Source: a bacterium (lineage in GTDB: Bacteria > Patescibacteriota > Minisyncoccia > Moranbacterales > DUUL01). From it: 41,252 bases of DNA. Shown in pieces: positions 16,780 through 23,682 of the stretch. A program made the position numbers and the translations under genes. The notes below the pieces were generated by a model that saw only the letters and a program-made list of their open reading frames with translations, was not told the origin of the DNA and did not search any database. Location: assembly GCA_018675685.1 (NCBI GenBank), contig JABGXP010000021.1:1-41252 (forward strand), written 5' to 3'. Positions within the stretch are counted from its first letter, which is position 1. Every line of letters begins with the position of its first letter.

Positions 16780-16814
16780 AACAAAAAACAGACCGAATTG
16801 GTCTGTTTTTTGTT
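16780..16814 (+). terminator. Strong terminator ending the pilus unit
   Basis: AACAAAAAACAGACC (16780-16794) and GGTCTGTTTTTTGTT (16800-16814) form a perfect 15-bp stem with a 5-nt loop, rich in A/T at the base. Confidence 0.9.
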
Positions 16815-16983
16815 ATCAAGATAAATGAATTAAATCTTGCAATGAATATGCTGATTTAATTAAACATTTCATTTTTAGTGTAGCTAGTTTAAGTAGCTAA
16901 AGGACATTTTTTTATAGTATAGCACGAAAGTGCGAATATTGCAGAAATTATTTAAAAAAGCCTTAAATAAGCGCAAACAATGG

Positions 16984-17013
16984 TTTGACTTTTTGTTAAA
17001 AATCAAGTATAAT
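16984..17013 (+). promoter_or_regulatory. lepB promoter
   Basis: TTGACT (16984-16989), 18 bp, TATAAT (17008-17013). It lies inside a longer in-frame reading from GTG 16930 and therefore argues that lepB begins at ATG 17038. Confidence 0.7.
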
Positions 17014-17037
17014 GTATGCGATATTAAAATTGTTTTT

Positions 17038-17718
17038 ATGACTATGGAAAAGCAAGAGCAGAATCTAGAGAAGTTGAAAAGTGCTACCTCAGAGGGCATG
17101 GAAAATCAAGAAAGCGACAAAAAGGAACGAAGACAAGAAAAAAAAACTTCGTTTGTTTTTGAGATTATTAAAATAGTGCTAATGGCTTTTTTGATAATTT
17201 TCCCAATCAGAACTTTTGTTTTTCAGCCATTTTTTGTTAAAGGCTCTTCAATGGAACCAAATTTTTTAAATGGGGAGTATCTAATTATCAATGAATTGGG
17301 CTACAAGAAAACGGTTGTTGCTGCTGGTGAAAAAGAAATTTTCACAGTCGATAGCTTTAAGGAGCTGGAAAGAGGAACACCTGTTGTTTTTAGATATCCT
17401 AGAAACCCAGAAGAATTTTTCATTAAAAGAGTTATTGGGTTGCCAAACGAGAGAGTTCTAATTAAAAATAAGACCATAAAGATATTTAATGATGAAAGTC
17501 CAGAAGGATTTTTATTAGATGAGAGGGATTATATTCCCAACCATTTTGAAACAAGAGGAGAAGAAGACTTTGTTCTTGAAGGTGGTCAGTATGTTGTTCT
17601 GGGAGATAACCGTTCTCATAGCAGCGATTCAAGAAATTGGGGTATTCTTTCAAGCGATTATATTGTTGGGAAGGTGTTGTTACGTGCTTGGCCGGTAGAC
17701 AGATTTAAGCTGTATTAA
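17038..17718 (+). CDS. lepB: Signal peptidase I
   Basis: 226 aa from ATG 17038; the in-frame GTG at 16930 is rejected because the promoter lies between them. A charged N-terminal tail of ~37 residues (EKLKSATSEG...KKERRQEKK) is followed by one membrane segment (~40-60). The catalytic Ser71 is in KGSSMEP and the general base Lys130 is in FFIKRVIG. The C-terminal box is VVLGDNRSHSSDSRNWG. It cleaves signal peptides of exported proteins on the outer face of the membrane. It sits 18 bp before hisS. Confidence 0.95.
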   Translation: MTMEKQEQNLEKLKSATSEGMENQESDKKERRQEKKTSFVFEIIKIVLMAFLIIFPIRTFVFQPFFVKGSSMEPNFLNGEYLIINELGYKKTVVAAGEKEIFTVDSFKELERGTPVVFRYPRNPEEFFIKRVIGLPNERVLIKNKTIKIFNDESPEGFLLDERDYIPNHFETRGEEDFVLEGGQYVVLGDNRSHSSDSRNWGILSSDYIVGKVLLRAWPVDRFKLY

Positions 17719-17736
17719 TTCTTGATATTTTGAACT

Positions 17737-19143
17737 ATGTCTAAAGTTATTGAAAAAATAAAGGAAGAGGAGGATGTTGAGAAGGAAGTGAAAAAAAAGA
17801 GAAAAAAATCATTTCAAACAGTTAGAGGTATGAGAGATATTTTACCCAAAGATCAACCATATTGGCAAAAACTGAGAAAAGTAATTGAAAAAACAGCTAG
17901 TGATTATAATTACGACAGAATTGATATGCCAGTTTTGGAATCACGAGAGATGTTTGAAAGAGGTACAGGAAAGACCACTGATATTGTTGAGAAGGAAATG
18001 TTTAAATTTAAAACTAAGGGCGGTGATGATGTTTGTTTGAGACCAGAAGGAACACCTTCAGCTGTGCGTGCATATTTGCAGCATGGAATGCAGTCTAAGC
18101 AGAAACCTGCCAAGTTGTTTTATTCAGGTCAAATGTATCGTTATGATAGACCTCAGGAGGGGCGATATCGGGAGTTTTTTCAATTCGGATTTGAAGCCAT
18201 TGGAGAGCAGGATGCTATTTTAGATGCACAACTTATCCAACTCGCCGTGCGAGTTTTTCAAAGTGTTGGTTTGAAGAATATTTCTTTGCAGTTAAATAGT
18301 ATTGGATGTAAAGAGTGTCGACCAAAATACAATAAATTGCTTGTTAGTTATTTTAATAACAGAAAGAAGGCTCTTTGTATGGACTGTAAGAAGAGGTTGA
18401 AGAAAAACCCTCTTAGAATTCTTGATTGTAAGGAGGAAAAATGTATACAAGTAGTTTTTCAGGCGCCACAAACGGTTGATCACTTATGCGATAACTGTAG
18501 GAGCCATTTTACTATGCTTTTAGAGTCTTTAGACGAGATTGATATTCCTTATGTAATTAATCCTCAGTTAGTCCGTGGTTTGGACTATTATTCCAAAACT
18601 GTTTTTGAGTTTTTCCCTGAATGTGGTGAGGATGAAACACAGAGTGCTTTAGGTGGTGGAGGAAGATATGATTATTTGGTGGAGAATTTAGGTGGACCAG
18701 AAACTCCGGGAGTTGGGTTTGCGTGTGGGATGGATAGGATCGTACTAGAAATGATGAAACAGAACACTAAACCATACATTGCACCAACGCCAAAAGTATA
18801 CATGGTACAACTCGGTGATTTGGCGAAAAAGAAAAGTCTGCGAATTTTTGATGACCTCGAGCGTTCAGGTGTGATGGTCGCAGAGAGTTTTGGGAAAAAG
18901 AATCTGAAATCTCAGTTGCGGTTGGCAAATCAAAAAAAAGTCAGCATTGTTCTGATTTTAGGGCAGAGAGAAGCCTTGGATGAAACGGTGATTTTAAAAG
19001 ACATGGAGAGTGGATCTCAGGAAGTCATTACTTTCAAGAAAATAGTAGAAGAGGTAAAGAAGAGACTTAAAAAAAGCGCAGAAATCGCTTCTAAAAAAGC
19101 AAAAAAAGAACAAGAAGCAAGGAAGAAGTTGAAAAAAGCTTAA
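17737..19143 (+). CDS. hisS: Histidyl-tRNA synthetase
   Basis: 468 aa. Class II motifs: RGMRDILPKDQPYW at the start of the catalytic domain, VCLRPEGTPSAVRAYLQHG (motif 2, from about residue 100), FFQFGFEAIGEQDA, and the HisA signature LVRGLDYYSKTVFEF followed by GGGGRYDYLVENLGG. An inserted four-cysteine-pair segment (CKECRPKY, CMDCKKRL, ILDCKEEKC, CDNC) is the usual HisRS insertion domain. The anticodon-binding domain follows (PKVYMVQLGDLA). Both ends carry Lys-rich extensions not needed for the core: residues 1-30 and the last ~35 residues. Confidence 0.97.
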   Translation: MSKVIEKIKEEEDVEKEVKKKRKKSFQTVRGMRDILPKDQPYWQKLRKVIEKTASDYNYDRIDMPVLESREMFERGTGKTTDIVEKEMFKFKTKGGDDVCLRPEGTPSAVRAYLQHGMQSKQKPAKLFYSGQMYRYDRPQEGRYREFFQFGFEAIGEQDAILDAQLIQLAVRVFQSVGLKNISLQLNSIGCKECRPKYNKLLVSYFNNRKKALCMDCKKRLKKNPLRILDCKEEKCIQVVFQAPQTVDHLCDNCRSHFTMLLESLDEIDIPYVINPQLVRGLDYYSKTVFEFFPECGEDETQSALGGGGRYDYLVENLGGPETPGVGFACGMDRIVLEMMKQNTKPYIAPTPKVYMVQLGDLAKKKSLRIFDDLERSGVMVAESFGKKNLKSQLRLANQKKVSIVLILGQREALDETVILKDMESGSQEVITFKKIVEEVKKRLKKSAEIASKKAKKEQEARKKLKKA

Positions 19144-19161
19144 GTTGATAATAAGGTTTCT

Positions 19162-19518
19162 ATGGAGGGTTGTATATTTTGCAAAATAGTAAAAGGAGAG
19201 GTTAAAGTGGATGTTCTATATGAAGACGAACTCGCCTTGGCATTTGCGGACGTTGCCCCGATTGCACCAGTGCATATCCTAATCATTCCGAAGAAACATA
19301 TTGAAAATATTGCACACTTGCCAAAAAGTGAAAAAGATGAGAGAATGATGGGACGTTTAATTTCAATTGCTAGAGATTTAGCAGAAAAGAACGGTATCGC
19401 GAAAGACGGATACAAGCTGTTGTTTCGTGTTGGTGAAAATGGAGGGCAAGAAATCCCACATATTCATTTGCACTTAATTGGTGGGGCGAAACTTAGTGAG
19501 GGCATTCACCCTTGTTAA
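19162..19518 (+). CDS. HIT-family nucleotide hydrolase (HinT-like)
   Basis: 118 aa, the normal length. It begins CIFCKIVKGE as in the HinT branch, then PVHILIIPKKHIENI, and ends with the histidine triad HIHLHLIGG near 100-108. These enzymes hydrolyse nucleotide phosphoramidates such as aminoacyl-AMP by-products. It follows hisS by 18 bp. No Shine-Dalgarno is seen. Confidence 0.93.
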   Translation: MEGCIFCKIVKGEVKVDVLYEDELALAFADVAPIAPVHILIIPKKHIENIAHLPKSEKDERMMGRLISIARDLAEKNGIAKDGYKLLFRVGENGGQEIPHIHLHLIGGAKLSEGIHPC

Positions 19519-19593
19519 TTTAAGAGAATTTATATTAGTTTATTATATATTTAATCAAATTTGGAAATGTTAAAAATATTGAAAAATTCAGAG

Positions 19594-19602
19594 AAAGGAG
19601 GT
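19594..19602 (+). promoter_or_regulatory. Exceptionally strong Shine-Dalgarno of rpsU
   Basis: AAAGGAGGT ends 5 nt before the rpsU ATG. It is the best ribosome binding site in the window, in a region where most start codons have none. Confidence 0.85.
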
Positions 19603-19607
19603 CTATT

Positions 19608-19862
19608 ATGGTAGAAGTAGAAAAAAGAGAAAAAGAGACATCAGAAGGTCTTATCAGAAGATTTACTCGACAGCTGCAACAGAGCAAGATTCTTCCGCAA
19701 GCGCGAAAAAACAGATTCTTTAGTAAGAAAAAAACTAGAGCTCAATTGCGAGAAGACGCTATGTATAAGCAAAAAGTGAAGAAGGAAGTTGATAAGTATA
19801 AAAAGATGGGTGTTTTTGATGACGATAAACTTAAAGATATCAAAAAGAGAATCGGAGTTTAG
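19608..19862 (+). CDS. rpsU: Ribosomal protein bS21
   Basis: 84 aa, basic, with the bS21 core EGLIRRFTRQLQQSKILPQARKNRFF, where the family reads EALRRFKRQxxKxGIL. It is longer than the ~60-70 aa usual for the family; the extra C-terminal part is charged (KKEVDKYKKMGVFDDDKLKD). bS21 sits on the 30S platform near the 16S 3' end. It is followed by yqeY, a well known neighbour. The start is fixed by the Shine-Dalgarno. Confidence 0.9.
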   Translation: MVEVEKREKETSEGLIRRFTRQLQQSKILPQARKNRFFSKKKTRAQLREDAMYKQKVKKEVDKYKKMGVFDDDKLKDIKKRIGV

Positions 19863-19886
19863 TTTAAACCTTAATCACTCAGGCAA

Positions 19887-20336
19887 ATGAGTTTACGAGA
19901 AACAATCGCAAATGACTTCAAGGCAGCCTTTAAAGAAAGAAAACTTTTAGAAAAAGGAGTTTTGTCGTTGTTGCAAGCGGAAATTAAAAATCGTGAAATT
20001 GAAATAGGAAAACGTGAAGAGGGTTTAAACGATGAAGAGGTTGTGCTTCTTGTGCAACGGGCAATAAAGCAAAGAAAGGATTCTATGCAGCAATATGCTG
20101 ACGCAGGAAGAGCTGAGTTGGCAGAAGCTGAGGAGTCTGAAATTTCCGTTTTAGATAAATATCTTCCCGAGCAACTCAGTGAAGAGGTTATTGAAAAGGA
20201 AGTTCGGAAAGTTATTGAAAAATTTGGCGCAGGAGCTGGAGATTTCGGGAAAGTCATGGGCGCTGCTATGAGTGCTCTCAAAGGAAAGACCGATGGAGAC
20301 ACAGTGCGAAAAATTGTTCAAAAATTACTCGCCTAA
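19887..20336 (+). CDS. yqeY: GatB/YqeY domain protein
   Basis: 149 aa, full length for the family. It begins MSLRETIANDFKAAFKERKL and has GVLSLLQAEIKNREIE, KQRKDSMQQYADAGRAELAE, EESEISVLDKYLPEQLSEE and FGKVMGAAMSALKGKTDG, all characteristic. The domain is related to the tRNA-binding tail of amidotransferase subunit GatB; the cellular role is uncertain. It lies between rpsU and ybeY. Confidence 0.94.
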   Translation: MSLRETIANDFKAAFKERKLLEKGVLSLLQAEIKNREIEIGKREEGLNDEEVVLLVQRAIKQRKDSMQQYADAGRAELAEAEESEISVLDKYLPEQLSEEVIEKEVRKVIEKFGAGAGDFGKVMGAAMSALKGKTDGDTVRKIVQKLLA

Positions 20337-20347
20337 CTTACTCTTCG

Positions 20348-20773
20348 ATGAATGTCATTGAAATTAACAATCCATCACAGAATATTGTTTCTAATTCGTT
20401 TATTGAAGCAACTCTTAGGGAGGGAATTGAAAAACTTAAAAAAGAGAGAATCATCAAAAGTGATTTGCAATTCGAAATTAGTGTAGCGCTTATCGACAAA
20501 GAGTCGATCAAAGGTTATAATCTAGAATATAGGAATGCAGAAAAAACAACAGATGTTCTCTCTTTTTGTTATGAGAAGACAAAGACTGAGATCATTGGAG
20601 AAATGCTCCTATGTCTAGATGTGATTTCGGAATATGCGATAGAGGATGGTTCTGATGTTTTATCTGAATTTAGAAAAAACATAATTCATAGTCTGCTGCA
20701 CATCATTGGGCTTGAACACGGAAGCAAAATGTTTGATCTCCAGGACAAATTGTTAGAAGAAATAAATGAATAA
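20348..20773 (+). CDS. ybeY: Endoribonuclease YbeY (rRNA maturation)
   Basis: 141 aa. The zinc-binding triad HxxxHxxxxxH is seen as HSLLHIIGLEH near the C-terminus, and NAEKTTDVLSFCYE corresponds to the family motif (TDVLSFP). YbeY acts in 16S 3'-end maturation and 70S quality control. It lies 11 bp after yqeY and 2 bp before dgkA. Confidence 0.92.
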   Translation: MNVIEINNPSQNIVSNSFIEATLREGIEKLKKERIIKSDLQFEISVALIDKESIKGYNLEYRNAEKTTDVLSFCYEKTKTEIIGEMLLCLDVISEYAIEDGSDVLSEFRKNIIHSLLHIIGLEHGSKMFDLQDKLLEEINE

Positions 20774-20775
20774 AA

Positions 20776-21132
20776 ATGAAAATAAATAGACTTTTCCATA
20801 GCTTTGGGCATGCCATTACTGGATTTAGATTTGCTTTGCGTAAGGAACAAAATTTTAAGATTGAGGTTTTAGCGGGAATACTAGTTATTGGAGCGATGTT
20901 TTTAGTGGGAGTTAAGACCTGGGAAGCTATTGTTTTGGTGATTATGATTGCAGGAGTTTTGATTCTTGAGGTTCTGAACACTTCACTAGAGCAATTAGTT
21001 AATATGTTAAAACCAAGAGTTCATCCCAAGGCAAGAGTTCTCAAAGATCTAATGGCGACGTCTGTTTTTTTGGCGGCTATTGCATCAGCCATTGTTGGAG
21101 TTTTGATTTTTTGGCCATATATATTTAAATAA
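20776..21132 (+). CDS. dgkA: Diacylglycerol/undecaprenol kinase family membrane protein
   Basis: 118 aa with three membrane helices, the usual size. SFGHAITGFRFALRKEQNFKIE and the catalytic-type segment ILEVLNTSLEQLVNML followed by HPKARVLKDLMATSV match the DgkA family, which phosphorylates diacylglycerol or undecaprenol. The family ENTAIE-x-x-VD is here LNTSLEQLVN. The ybeY-dgkA order is common in Gram-positive bacteria, where the enzyme is undecaprenol kinase; substrate choice here is inference. Confidence 0.92.
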   Translation: MKINRLFHSFGHAITGFRFALRKEQNFKIEVLAGILVIGAMFLVGVKTWEAIVLVIMIAGVLILEVLNTSLEQLVNMLKPRVHPKARVLKDLMATSVFLAAIASAIVGVLIFWPYIFK

Positions 21133-21176
21133 AAAATTTCTTAAACTAAGAGGGGGTAGAGTGAAAAGAAGGAGGT

Positions 21177-21212
21177 AAAAAGGGTCGCACTGCAGAGTGC
21201 AATCCTTTTTTT
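21177..21212 (+). terminator. Terminator-like hairpin in the leader of the lamin-tail gene (possible attenuator)
   Basis: AAAAAGG...GCACT (21177-21191) pairs with AGTGC...CCTTTTT (21196-21210) around GCAG, with one G-T pair and one mismatch, then more T. The next ATG is only 19 nt beyond, leaving no room for a promoter, so the downstream gene must be read through it. A mini-frame GTG-AAA-AGA-AGG-AGG-TAA (21161-21178) ends at the base of the hairpin. Confidence 0.75.
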
Positions 21213-21231
21213 GAAAATTTTTCTCCAAGAG

Positions 21232-23478
21232 ATGAAAAAAATAAAAAATAAAATAAAAATAAGTAGAAAGTTTATTTTTTTAGGAAGTCTTGTTTTGATT
21301 GTAGGCAGCTTGTTTATTTCGGAATTTGTTGTTTTTGCGATTGAAGATTCACAAAGCGATGAAAAAATAGAAAAGAAAAATGAGCCAGAATCAGATAACG
21401 GCATTGATGACATTGAAAAAAATGATCCCCCAGAGAATCAATTATTGGAAGAAACTACAGAAGTTATAGAATTTACAGATCAAACCGATTTTATTGAAAG
21501 CTCTGATTTTAAGCAAACGTCATTTGGCAGTGATAAAAAATCATTTCCAAAAACAGAGGAAGGAGATGATGAAAAAGAAGAAATAGAGGAAGTGGAGGAG
21601 GATAATTTTTTAAACAATGAGAAGCGAATTGAACCTAAACAACTCGAGAAAAAAGAGTTGTTCAATGAAAATGATGGCATTAAGATAGTAAAAGAAGAAA
21701 GCGCTAATGAGGAGATTGAAATTGTCATTAATGAAATAGTGATTGGCGATGAGCAGGGTTCGAAAAATGAGTTTATTGAGTTATATAATTTTTCCAATAA
21801 AACAATTGAGTTGGAAGATTTTTCTTTAAAAAAGAAAACAAAGAGTGGTTCAAGGAGTAATCTAGTTAGTTCAGCTAAATTTTCTGGTAGTATTGATGCC
21901 GGGAAATTTTTTGTGATTAAGAATCAAAAATATCAAGGCGAACTAGCTGCCGAGTTAACCTTTTCAGGTAGCTCATATTCTATTGCAAAAGATAATCGAA
22001 TTTATCTAGCAGACGCGAAAGGTAATTTAGTGGACTCTATTGGTTGGGGTGTTTGCGAAAAAGACTGCGAGGAGGAAATGATTTTTGAAAATTTAGTGAG
22101 TGGACAGAGTTTATCACGAAAAAAAACCGATAAAATAAAAAAGTTTTCAGCAGATGAGTTTGAAATAACAAACAACAAAACCCCTGGGAAAGAAAATATT
22201 TTTTCAAGTAGTATGGAATATCCAAGGAATGTTATTTTTAGTGAGATTCTGGCTAACCCAACTGGCATTGATAAGAATCACGAATGGATTGAACTGGAAA
22301 ACAAAAATGAAAATAAGGTTAATTTAACTGGCTGGATGATTGAAAATGATGCAGGGAAGAGATTTAAATTGGTAGATTTTAAGATTAACAAAGGTGAGCT
22401 GAAGGTTGCTCATATTATAGATTCTAGTTTCGTGATTCGTAATTCAAATGAAATATTAAGATTAATTGACCCTGCGGAAAACATTGTGAACGAACTAACT
22501 ATTTTCGGTTCTTCGCCGAGCGGAATTTCCTTTGGTTGGACCTTTGAGCGATCTTGGAGTTGGAACAGGAGTAAAACTCCAGGGAAGTTAAATATTGCAA
22601 ATCACTTACCGAAAATAAAAATCAAAAAATCAAAGAAAATTTATAAAAACATCTACACTCAATTCGATGCCTCAAAAACAGTTGATAAGGACAAGGACCG
22701 TTTGAAATTTGTTTGGGATTTTGGTGATGGGCATAAAAGTTACCTAGAGGAAACAAAACACAAGTATGAGAAAAAGGGAGAATATAAGGTAATCTTGACA
22801 GTAAAGGACGGCTTTGAGAGTATTCAAAAAACATTTAAAATTAAAGTAGTATCTTTTCCGCGAAAAAAACTTAGATTTACGCAATTGCTACCAAACCCAG
22901 AAGGTTCAGACAAAGGAAATGAACTAATTGAAATTGAGAATCTCTCTTCTAAAAAAGTTAACTTGTTTGATTTTTATGTTGCGACTGGAAGAAAATCTAG
23001 CTCCTTAACAAGACATCAAATTTCGAAAGATTTCGTCTTAAAGCCGGGAGAAAAAAGATTCCTAAAGAATGATAAAATATGTCATTTTTCTCTTTTAAAC
23101 AGTAGCGCTAAAGTAGAACTGCTATATCCAGATGGAAAAAGCGTGGATAAAATTGAATACGAAAAAGAAAAAATAGAGGATAATGATATTTTTCAATTCA
23201 ATGGTAGTTATTGGGAGTGGCTTATTGCTAGTAAGATAATGAGTGAAAAAGACGAAAAGTTAGAAATCAAAGACGATACGCTCGAAATTGATAAAGAAAT
23301 TAGAGATGTTTTGAATCTAATAACACATAATAATAAATTGCAAATTTGCGAAACATATCTGAGAATGCAAATTGAAAATTGGAAGAACGCGAAAGATAAC
23401 CCACTGGTTTCGTTAAGAAGGAGAATTTTGCATACTCAGAATTTCTCTGCTAATAAAACTGTGAACACAACAAACTAA
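21232..23478 (+). CDS. Large secreted protein with three lamin-tail domains and a PKD domain
   Basis: 748 aa from ATG 21232; an in-frame TTG at 21211 lies in the T-tract of a hairpin and is rejected. The N-terminal signal/anchor is FIFLGSLVLIVGSLFISEFV (~14-35), followed by a very acidic, low-complexity stretch (~38-155). Lamin-tail (LTD) modules begin near 161 (VINEIVIGDEQGSKNEFIEL), 329 (FSEILANPTGIDKNHEWIEL) and 546 (FTQLLPNPEGSDKGNELIEI). A PKD domain lies between the second and third (KFVWDFGDGHK, HKYEKKGEYKVILTVKD). Bacterial LTD proteins are secreted or surface proteins, often with nuclease or adhesin roles; no catalytic domain is seen here. Confidence 0.85.
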   Translation: MKKIKNKIKISRKFIFLGSLVLIVGSLFISEFVVFAIEDSQSDEKIEKKNEPESDNGIDDIEKNDPPENQLLEETTEVIEFTDQTDFIESSDFKQTSFGSDKKSFPKTEEGDDEKEEIEEVEEDNFLNNEKRIEPKQLEKKELFNENDGIKIVKEESANEEIEIVINEIVIGDEQGSKNEFIELYNFSNKTIELEDFSLKKKTKSGSRSNLVSSAKFSGSIDAGKFFVIKNQKYQGELAAELTFSGSSYSIAKDNRIYLADAKGNLVDSIGWGVCEKDCEEEMIFENLVSGQSLSRKKTDKIKKFSADEFEITNNKTPGKENIFSSSMEYPRNVIFSEILANPTGIDKNHEWIELENKNENKVNLTGWMIENDAGKRFKLVDFKINKGELKVAHIIDSSFVIRNSNEILRLIDPAENIVNELTIFGSSPSGISFGWTFERSWSWNRSKTPGKLNIANHLPKIKIKKSKKIYKNIYTQFDASKTVDKDKDRLKFVWDFGDGHKSYLEETKHKYEKKGEYKVILTVKDGFESIQKTFKIKVVSFPRKKLRFTQLLPNPEGSDKGNELIEIENLSSKKVNLFDFYVATGRKSSSLTRHQISKDFVLKPGEKRFLKNDKICHFSLLNSSAKVELLYPDGKSVDKIEYEKEKIEDNDIFQFNGSYWEWLIASKIMSEKDEKLEIKDDTLEIDKEIRDVLNLITHNNKLQICETYLRMQIENWKNAKDNPLVSLRRRILHTQNFSANKTVNTTN

Positions 23479-23526
23479 ATGGAGGATAAGCATTGCAAGG
23501 AAGGCAAGCAGAAAGGAGGAATTTGC

Positions 23527-23554
23527 TTGACTTATTTGAAAAATACTGTAGAAT
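23527..23554 (+). promoter_or_regulatory. rpsA promoter
   Basis: TTGACT (23527-23532), 16 bp, TAGAAT (23549-23554). It predicts a leader of about 120 nt before the rpsA ATG at 23683. Confidence 0.6.
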
Positions 23555-23624
23555 TAGGGCTAGATAAAAGTTGAATATTTGATTTTCAACCTTATTAATT
23601 ATTAATCACAATGTAAGCAAGAAC

Positions 23625-23657
23625 AAGCATATGTGGTAATGTGCTTTTTATTTTTTT
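23625..23657 (+). promoter_or_regulatory. Terminator-like hairpin in the rpsA leader (possible attenuator)
   Basis: AAGCATAT (23625-23632) pairs with ATGTGCTT (23639-23646) with one G-T pair around a 6-nt loop, and is followed by a T-rich tract to 23657. It lies between the promoter and the ATG at 23683. A smaller hairpin GTTGAA/TTCAAC sits upstream at 23570-23590. Confidence 0.6.
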
Positions 23658-23682
23658 GTTTACATTGAACTATTTTAGGTTT

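Noticed and set aside
16930..17037. GTG-started extension of lepB
   Set aside because: A TTGACT-18-TATAAT promoter lies within it, and signal peptidase I does not need the extra 36 residues.
23479..23574. 31-codon frame directly after the lamin-tail gene stop (TAA-ATG)
   Set aside because: It overlaps the rpsA promoter boxes, has no ribosome binding site and no recognisable protein features.
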